Below are positions 31,045 to 36,072 of a stretch of 36,072 nt of DNA, piece after piece. The stretch is from Candidatus Methylomirabilota bacterium (GTDB lineage Bacteria; Methylomirabilota; Methylomirabilia; Methylomirabilales; Methylomirabilaceae): positions 1 through 36,072 of the forward strand of contig JAGWQH010000067.1 of the NCBI GenBank assembly GCA_028870115.1, read 5' to 3'. The notes under the pieces were generated by a model. It saw only the letters and a list, made by a program, of their open reading frames with translations. It was not told the DNA's origin and did not search any database. Numbering within the stretch: position 1 is the first letter of the stretch; every line of letters starts with the position of its first letter. A program made the translations under genes and the position numbers.

Positions 31045-31896
31045 TCACCAGCTTCCGCTGGCGCCGCCGCCTCCGCTCGATCCGCCGCCGAAGCCACCGA
31101 ATCCGCCAAAGCCTGAGGAGCCGAAGCCGCCACCTGACCAGCCGCCGCTGTAGGGGCCGATCGGAAACCAGATGAAGCGATTGCGGAATCCGCGCGGGTC
31201 GCGGCGACGAAATGACCGCTCGCTTGCCATGCTGATGGCAATCAGCCCAACCAGCAGGAGTAAGAAGAGCAGGACGGGAGTAGTCTGAGAAACCAGGTGT
31301 ACTGATCCGGTTCTCCGTTCGGGAACCGGCGCCTGAAGGCGGTACGAGTCGGGCGATGGGATCTGAATCTGCTTGTGCCTAGCGATGATCTCGACGATCC
31401 GGGCGATGCCCGCCTCGATCCCTTCGGCGAATTGGCCCTCTCGGAAGCGCGGCGTGATCGTATCGCGGATGATCTCTCCGGCCAGTCCGTCAGGGATCGT
31501 TTCCTCCAGACCGTAACCCACCTCGATCCGAAGCCGCCGTTCTGTCGGAGCGATCAGCAGCAACATCCCTTCGTCCTGCCCCTTCTTGCCGATCCCCCAG
31601 GCAGTAAACGCCTCGACAGCGACCTCTTCGACCGACTGTCCACCGAGGTTCGGGATGGTCACGACAGCGATCTCGACCCCCGTTTGTCGATTGACCTCTG
31701 TCAGGAACAGCTCCAGACGATGCTTCGTGGAGGCATCGAGCAGACCGGCGAGATCGCTCACCCACCCTTCGGGCTTGGGGAGGGAGATGCCGGCGGAGGG
31801 CGATCCGGAGAACAGGCAAAGAGCGAGCGCGCAGTAGAGTGGAAGCCAGCGATAGATGAAGTGAGAGGGGGACGAGAGGCGACGGTCAGGCGGCAT
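31045..31896 (-). CDS. TPM-domain membrane protein (YgcG-like)
   Basis: A 283-residue protein: signal peptide (YCALALCLFSGSPSAG), then a TPM domain (WVSDLAGLLDASTKHRLELF, GVEIAVVTIPNLGGQSVEE, and the family motif GMLLLIAPTERRLRIEVGYG), a membrane segment (PVLLFLLLLVGLIAISMA), and a Gly/Ser-rich tail, the usual arrangement for YgcG/TPM proteins. TPM proteins are thought to act with LemA and membrane proteases in quality control. The ATG at 31896 overlaps the upstream gene by 11 bp. LemA itself lies at 20945. Confidence 0.92.
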   Translation of the reverse strand: MPPDRRLSSPSHFIYRWLPLYCALALCLFSGSPSAGISLPKPEGWVSDLAGLLDASTKHRLELFLTEVNRQTGVEIAVVTIPNLGGQSVEEVAVEAFTAWGIGKKGQDEGMLLLIAPTERRLRIEVGYGLEETIPDGLAGEIIRDTITPRFREGQFAEGIEAGIARIVEIIARHKQIQIPSPDSYRLQAPVPERRTGSVHLVSQTTPVLLFLLLLVGLIAISMASERSFRRRDPRGFRNRFIWFPIGPYSGGWSGGGFGSSGFGGFGGFGGGSSGGGGASGSW

Positions 31897-32638
31897 CGAT
31901 AAGCGCAACCACCCGCTCCCACTCTTCAATGAGGCGGGAAAGGATCTGCCTGATATCGGCGGTGGCCAGTCGGATCGATCCACGCTTGTGAGCGAGGAGC
32001 GTAGTCAAGAGGTCCCGATCGAGATGATGTTGTGAAGCTGCCGATTCAATGACCTCCATATCGGTGGTCGGGACAGGCGTCCCGTCCAGACGTATGATGG
32101 CGCGAAAGACCGGGAGGAGGGAGGTGATGGCGCCCGCAAGGAGGCCGTCAAGCGCCTCTCCGCGATCCGACAGCTCCAGGTATCCTTGCCGCAGTCGGAT
32201 CAGCACGCCATGGAGCTCTCGTCGGCATTGGGCCCGAAGATGCTCGGGTGACACCACGATGGCGGAGAGTGCGTGAGAGCCACACAGTAGGCGACCGGAC
32301 TCCTGGATATCCGACACCTCAAGAGGGAAGGCGCGGGCGGCGAGCCGGAGCTCGCCTTCCGTAAGGAGCAGGGGGACGATCTTGAGCCTCCGCCATCGGC
32401 GAAGCTGCTTCGCCGTCTCCGCCAACTCCTCCAGCCTGACCGATTGCAAGATAACCAGCAGGTTTACATCGGATCGGCCGGGGATGAAATCGCCACGAGC
32501 AGCGCTTCCATAGAGCCAGACCGAAACAAGTTGCCGATGGTACACCCGGTTGAGGGAATCGACAACTGCCTGGAGTTGTCCCTCTAATGTTGCCCCCAAG
32601 CCGGCCGACGGGATTGTCTTATCCATCCCCCATCCCAT
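31886..32638 (-). CDS. Nucleotidyltransferase-fold protein with altered active site
   Basis: A 250-residue protein. The N-terminal MNT-type fold has Gly44-Ser45 in WLYGSAARGDFIPG and then RSDVNLLVIL: the pattern is Asp57-x-Asn59 instead of Asp-x-Asp, so one metal ligand is replaced. The remainder (about 120-250) is helical (LRAQCRRELHGVLIRLRQGYLELS, ILSRLIEEWERVVALI) and could resemble a HEPN-like domain, but I see no R-x4-H motif. It sits in an operon between a lipoprotein and a TPM gene, an odd place for this fold. Function unknown; possibly a non-catalytic binding protein. Confidence 0.85.
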   Translation of the reverse strand: MGWGMDKTIPSAGLGATLEGQLQAVVDSLNRVYHRQLVSVWLYGSAARGDFIPGRSDVNLLVILQSVRLEELAETAKQLRRWRRLKIVPLLLTEGELRLAARAFPLEVSDIQESGRLLCGSHALSAIVVSPEHLRAQCRRELHGVLIRLRQGYLELSDRGEALDGLLAGAITSLLPVFRAIIRLDGTPVPTTDMEVIESAASQHHLDRDLLTTLLAHKRGSIRLATADIRQILSRLIEEWERVVALIDAA

Positions 32639-32644
32639 GGTAGG

Positions 32645-33286
32645 TCATGACGCACGCCGGACCTCGAACTCGAACAGTAGCAGTTGCTCGGCCGAGCCGA
32701 TATAGAAGGAGCCGACCTCAAGGATGACCGCTTTGGCGTCAGCATCAAGTGGTGGGAAGAGGAGCAAACCCTCCCGGTCGAGTTTCGGAGGCACAACCAA
32801 CAAGTTGGTCAACACGGTTTCGTCCAGTGCTCGCAAGGCTTTTGCCGACTCGCGATGTTCGGAAAAGAGACTGTACAGCTCATCGTACGAGAGCGCTGCC
32901 GATCGGCGATCCTGCTGGTCCACCAACACGGCCTGGCCCGGATCGAAATTGACGCGATCTCGTCCCACGTTCTGGATTCGGAGAATGAAGGCGAGAAGCC
33001 CCTTGGTTTTCTTCGGAAGTATTTTAAACGGGTTCAGCAGGGTTGGTCGCCGCGCGTAGTAGGCGTCAAGGCCTTTCTCCGTCAGAGGCTCAACGGTGAC
33101 CGTCGCTCCGCCAAGGGTGGCAATGATCAGGTCACCCTGAGCCTGTAACGTGGGTTGACGCTGTGGCCCAGGGCGCAGCATCAACCCGGACTTGCCGCTC
33201 GGACCTAAGGCGCACGCGGTCAGCGTTATCACGATCAGGAGAGAAAAAAAACGGGCTACAGGCCCGTTGGCAAATAGAGGTTTCAC
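32645..33286 (-). CDS. Putative lipoprotein
   Basis: A 213-residue protein with an N-terminal signal segment (FFSLLIVITLTAC) ending in a lipobox-like LTAC, so the cysteine is probably lipidated and the protein anchored in the periplasm. No conserved domain is recognised; the body has beta-rich stretches (GLLAFILRIQNVG, FYIGSAEQLLLFEFEV). The GTG start at 33286 lies 24 bp after htpX and has no ribosome-binding site, so translation may depend on coupling. A terminator-like hairpin with a T-run spans codons 7-15. Downstream genes are 6 bp or less away. Confidence 0.8.
   Translation of the reverse strand: MKPLFANGPVARFFSLLIVITLTACALGPSGKSGLMLRPGPQRQPTLQAQGDLIIATLGGATVTVEPLTEKGLDAYYARRPTLLNPFKILPKKTKGLLAFILRIQNVGRDRVNFDPGQAVLVDQQDRRSAALSYDELYSLFSEHRESAKALRALDETVLTNLLVVPPKLDREGLLLFPPLDADAKAVILEVGSFYIGSAEQLLLFEFEVRRAS
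33244..33268 (-). terminator. Intrinsic-terminator-like hairpin inside the lipoprotein gene
   Basis: On the minus strand AACGGGC-CTGTA-GCCCGTT (33268 to 33250) is followed by six more T residues. It forms a 7-bp GC-rich stem with a 5-base loop and U-tract, the classic intrinsic terminator form. It starts 43 bp after the htpX stop and falls in the 5' end of the next gene, so it may end most htpX transcripts while letting some continue. Confidence 0.75.
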
Positions 33287-33310
33287 GTTCTACCGCGCAC
33301 GTGAATCGCT

Positions 33311-34159
33311 TCAGGCCACAAGCGCTCGCAGGCGGGCAATACGCTCTTCGACGGGCGGGTGGGTGGAGAAAAGCTTGAACAGTACGTCCCCGCGAAGTGG
33401 GTTCACGATGAACAGGTGTGCGGTGGCGGGGTTGGCCTCCATAGGCAGACGGTTGGCGCCGACCTCAAGCTTTTGAAGGGCTGAGGCCAAGGCATACGGC
33501 TTGTGGGTCAGTCGAGCGCCCGATTCGTCGGCCTGAAATTCCCGGGACCGCGAGATCGCCAGTTGGATGAGCGTCGCCGCGATAGGGGCCAGGATGGCCA
33601 GGAACAGAAATCCCATGGCGCCTCCCCCGCGATCATCGTCATCGCGGCCCCCGCCGCCAAAGATCGGCATCCACATCGCCATCCGGGCCAGCATCACAAT
33701 GACGCCCGCGAGTGTTGCCGCGATAGTGCTGATCAGCGTATCGCGATTGCGCACGTGGGCCAGTTCATGCGACAGCACACCCTCCAACTCCTCCTCATTG
33801 AGAATCCGCAGGATTCCCTCAGTGGCGGCGACGGCTGCATGTTCGGGGTCGCGCCCGGTCGCAAAGGCGTTGGGGGCCTCGGTGGGAAGGACGTAGATGC
33901 GGGGCATCGGCATATGGGCTCTCAGCGTCAGCCCATGGACAATCCTGTGCAGCTCCGGCGCTTCAGCCTCGCTGACAGGCTGGGCCCTGTACATCGCGAG
34001 GACGATCCGGTCCGAGAACCAATAGGACCCGAAGTTCATCAGGAAGGCCATGACGAAGGCGATGCTCATCCCTCGGCTCCCGCCAAAGTAGCCTCCGATC
34101 AGGATCAGTAGGCCGGTCAGCAGCCCCAGCAGGGCTGTGGTCTTCAACGTATTATTCAT
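33311..34159 (-). CDS. htpX: HtpX, membrane zinc metalloprotease
   Basis: A 282-residue M48 protease of the inner membrane. The zinc site [10 protein letters not shown] has His131, Glu132 and His135, and the third ligand Glu lies in the EFQADESGA motif. Two N-terminal membrane segments ([37 protein letters not shown]) and two more in the middle are present. HtpX degrades misfolded membrane proteins in parallel with FtsH. The ATG at 34159 follows AAGGAGGGTG; the ORF's upper ATG at 34180 is part of this ribosome-binding region. It is the first gene of the htpX-lipoprotein-nucleotidyltransferase-TPM unit. Confidence 0.95.
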   Translation of the reverse strand: MNNTLKTTALLGLLTGLLILIGGYFGGSRGMSIAFVMAFLMNFGSYWFSDRIVLAMYRAQPVSEAEAPELHRIVHGLTLRAHMPMPRIYVLPTEAPNAFATGRDPEHAAVAATEGILRILNEEELEGVLSHELAHVRNRDTLISTIAATLAGVIVMLARMAMWMPIFGGGGRDDDDRGGGAMGFLFLAILAPIAATLIQLAISRSREFQADESGARLTHKPYALASALQKLEVGANRLPMEANPATAHLFIVNPLRGDVLFKLFSTHPPVEERIARLRALVA

Positions 34160-34228
34160 GGTGCGTTCACCCTCCTTCATTCAACGCGGAGATACGCTTA
34201 TTCCGCGCTGAAATTATACTCCTTCTAT

Positions 34229-34257
34229 ACAGTAGTGCGGTACTTCCGCTGTGTCAA
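34229..34257 (-). promoter_or_regulatory. Probable htpX promoter
   Basis: On the minus strand TTGACA (34252-34257) and TACTGT (34229-34234) are 17 bp apart, about 70 bp before the htpX start. A CGCGGA...TCCGCG inverted repeat lies between the promoter and the gene. Confidence 0.5.
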
Positions 34258-34303
34258 GGATAACCGGTTCAACGGGGGTTGAATCGGTGTAGCACTCACC
34301 CCT

Positions 34304-34693
34304 TTATGGGTGAACCCGGCGGAGCAGCCCGCGTCTTCTGACCGGCACAAGTCCCTCTTCCTCGCGGCCCTCCCAGTGTTTTATCTCGGCATCGAATTGT
34401 TCGGCCATTGCCCGCAGCAGTTCATTCATCTGGCGCTGCATCCTGTCCATCCGATCCCGCATGTTCAGGATGACCTCGACTCCAGCCAGATTCACGCCGA
34501 GCTCCTTGGTCAGCCGCAGGATCAGTTCAATTCGCTCCACATCCTCTTGCGAATAGACCCGCGTATTGCCCTCGGTGCGGGCCGGCTGAAGGAGCCCTTC
34601 CCGCTCATAGACCCGGAGGGTCTGCGGGTGGATATCGAACATCTCGGCCACGATGCTGATCGAATATCGACGTCGCCGCTGCCCCACTTTCAT
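34304..34693 (-). CDS. hspR: HspR, MerR-family heat-shock repressor
   Basis: A 129-residue MerR-type regulator: YSISIVAEMFDIHPQTLRVYEREGLLQPARTEGNTRVYSQ is the winged-helix DNA-binding head, followed by a helical coiled coil (VILNMRDRMDRMQRQMNELL) for dimerisation. HspR represses dnaK/dnaJ-type operons through HAIR sites and is sensitive to heat, often in a complex with DnaK. It follows dnaJ by 36 bp, the usual dnaJ-hspR order. No clear HAIR site (CTTGAGT-N7-ACTCAAG) was found upstream of dnaJ, but the operon's true start may be outside the window. Confidence 0.92.
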   Translation of the reverse strand: MKVGQRRRRYSISIVAEMFDIHPQTLRVYEREGLLQPARTEGNTRVYSQEDVERIELILRLTKELGVNLAGVEVILNMRDRMDRMQRQMNELLRAMAEQFDAEIKHWEGREEEGLVPVRRRGLLRRVHP

Positions 34694-34729
34694 CCCCCTT
34701 TCAGTTCCCCCGTACCAATGAGAAGATGG

Positions 34730-35842
34730 TTACTTCCAGATTGCCCGCCTTGGATCCTCCGGATGCAGGCGTCCCAACTCCCGGAACAGTTCTTGCGATC
34801 GCGTATCGAGGTTCCGGGGTAGAACAATCTTGATGGTGACGAACTGATCACCCCGTCCCGAGCCTTTCAGGTGCGGCACCCCCATGTTGCGGAGACGAAA
34901 GACCTGCCCGCTGCTCGTCTCCGGGGGGATTCGCATCGAAGCCTTCCCGTCTACAGTTGGGACCTCAATCTTCGCCCCCAGCGCGGCCTCAGCCACGGAA
35001 ATCGGCACTTCGCAGTAGATATTATCCCCCTTCCGCTCGAACAAGGGGTGAGGGCGGACACGGGTCACGATGTATAGGTCCCCGGATGGACCCCCGAGTC
35101 GCCCCACATGGCCTTTTCCCTGGACCCTGACATTCGATCCATTTTCCACGCCCGGCGGGATCTTCACGGCGATTCGTTCGGTCTTGAGTACCGTCCCTGC
35201 TCCATGACAGGCGTTGCACAGGGATGAGGGTAGCTTGCCGGTCCCACGGCACCTGGAGCACGCCTGGTGTCCGCCAAACAGTCCAGGTTTCCCTCGCACC
35301 CGCCCGCTGCCTTCGCAGGCAGGACAGGCGTAAAACTTACCTCCTGTCCCGGCCCCTGTGCCCGAGCAGGAGGGACAGGGGACGCGCCGCTCGAGGCTGA
35401 TCTCGGTGGAGAGGCCCCGGACTGCGTCTTCGAACTTCAGGTCAACGGCGTAATGGAGATCTTCGCCCTTGGATGGCCCGGTCTGGGCCTCCTGCCCATG
35501 TCGGCCAAGCAGGTCAGAGAAGAGATCTTCTATCCCGCCAGGGCCCCCGAGGTCAAACTGGGTGAAGTCGAACCCACCCGGTCCCGCTCCGGGCTGCCGG
35601 CCTGCCTCGTGCCCCGCGCCAAAGACCTGGTGCCCGAACTGGTCATACTGCCCGCGCTTGGCCGGGTCACTCAAGACATCGTACGCCTCGGTGATCTCCT
35701 TGAACTTCGCCTCGGCCGCTTTGTTGTTGGGGTTGACGTCAGGGTGGTACTTCCTGGCCAGGCGCCGGTAGGCGTGCTTGATCTCTTTGTCCGAGGTGCC
35801 TCTGCGGACGCCAAGGACTTCATAGTAGTCGCGCTTATTCAT
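34730..35842 (-). CDS. dnaJ: Chaperone DnaJ
   Basis: A 370-residue type I DnaJ. The J domain has the HPD motif at 33-35 (KYHPDVNP), followed by a Gly/Phe-rich linker, a zinc-finger domain with four CxxCxGxG repeats ([32 protein letters not shown]) and the substrate-binding C-terminal domains. It stimulates the DnaK ATPase and delivers substrates. The ATG at 35842 has AAGGAG about 13 bases upstream, rather far. It is followed by hspR; no dnaK is in the window. Confidence 0.96.
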   Translation of the reverse strand: MNKRDYYEVLGVRRGTSDKEIKHAYRRLARKYHPDVNPNNKAAEAKFKEITEAYDVLSDPAKRGQYDQFGHQVFGAGHEAGRQPGAGPGGFDFTQFDLGGPGGIEDLFSDLLGRHGQEAQTGPSKGEDLHYAVDLKFEDAVRGLSTEISLERRVPCPSCSGTGAGTGGKFYACPACEGSGRVRGKPGLFGGHQACSRCRGTGKLPSSLCNACHGAGTVLKTERIAVKIPPGVENGSNVRVQGKGHVGRLGGPSGDLYIVTRVRPHPLFERKGDNIYCEVPISVAEAALGAKIEVPTVDGKASMRIPPETSSGQVFRLRNMGVPHLKGSGRGDQFVTIKIVLPRNLDTRSQELFRELGRLHPEDPRRAIWK

Positions 35843-35870
35843 GCTTGCACCGGTAACTCCTTAGGCGTTT

Positions 35871-35944
35871 AGACTGAAGGCTGGAGGGTTTACGTGCTCG
35901 ACATGGTGTGTGATCGCTGCGTTATTCGTATAAGCCTTCAGTCT
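35871..35944. repeat. Inverted repeat upstream of dnaJ
   Basis: AGACTGAAGGCT at 35871-35882 and AGCCTTCAGTCT at 35933-35944 are perfect 12-bp reverse complements separated by 50 bp; CTTCAGTCTTCAGTC is internally repetitive on the right side. It might be a dispersed repeat or a looping site. The rest of 35843-36072 has no gene that I can support. Confidence 0.6.
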
Positions 35945-36072
35945 TCAGTCTTGTATCTTTACAGTAGCGTCATGAACAGGTATAGAGTCGTGGTCGAGGA
36001 TCTAACACATCCGGACGTGACAGACCGCGTCAGTCTTGGTCCGGTGAGACCGTGAGATAGCACGGGTCGTCA

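Noticed and set aside
34263-34311. Hairpins after hspR as an intrinsic terminator
   Set aside because: The stems (CCGGTTCAAC with one mismatch; CACCC/GGGTG) are short or imperfect and no T-run follows on the minus strand.
35843-36072. HAIR or CIRCE operator upstream of dnaJ
   Set aside because: I searched for CTTGAGT-N7-ACTCAAG and for TTAGCACTC-N9-GAGTGCTAA and found neither; only the AGACTGAAGGCT inverted repeat is present.

Overview
The window suggests a free-living diderm bacterium from a GC-rich, non-model lineage. LpxC implies lipid A synthesis. The dnaJ-hspR pair, the rpsU-yqeY-mutS2-dnaG-rpoD gene order and the abundant dispersed palindromic repeats would fit an NC10 (Methylomirabilis-like), Nitrospirota or deltaproteobacterial-type genome. 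The phylum is a guess; the sequence alone does not settle it.

Region 1 (1-8095, minus strand): a complete type I-C CRISPR-Cas locus in the order cas3-cas5-cas8c-cas7-cas4-cas1-cas2, followed by a leader and the leader-proximal end of an array that runs off the left edge. All genes read leftwards with overlaps or short gaps, so they look like one operon.

Region 2 (8096-17563): an accessory island of small toxin-antitoxin-like modules mixed with dispersed repeats, broken ORF6N (phage antirepressor-like) genes and an IS200-type element. From left to right it holds VapBC-1, an AF2212-type antitoxin beside a vapC stump, a WYL regulator, MntA-HepT, a DUF2442 gene, an ORF6N gene, IS200, a DUF4258/YgiT-zinc-finger pair, a frameshifted DUF4258 with an intact DUF2283 gene, a second HEPN/nucleotidyltransferase pair, and VapBC-2. 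The most notable signal is an identical 98-bp two-hairpin element placed just upstream of both cas3 and the WYL regulator gene, in the same orientation to each.

Region 3 (17564-30395, minus strand): core genes. polX and lpxC are followed by a tight dciA-lemA-rnhA-zinc-ribbon cluster, a CAT-anticodon tRNA, and the macromolecular-synthesis block rpoD-dnaG-mutS2-yqeY-rpsU (transcribed from rpsU to rpoD).

Region 4 (30396-36072, minus strand): envelope and stress genes. These are a secreted cyclophilin, a TPM-domain protein, a degenerate nucleotidyltransferase, a lipoprotein and HtpX (one apparent operon, with an intrinsic-terminator-like hairpin inside the lipoprotein's first codons), then hspR and dnaJ.
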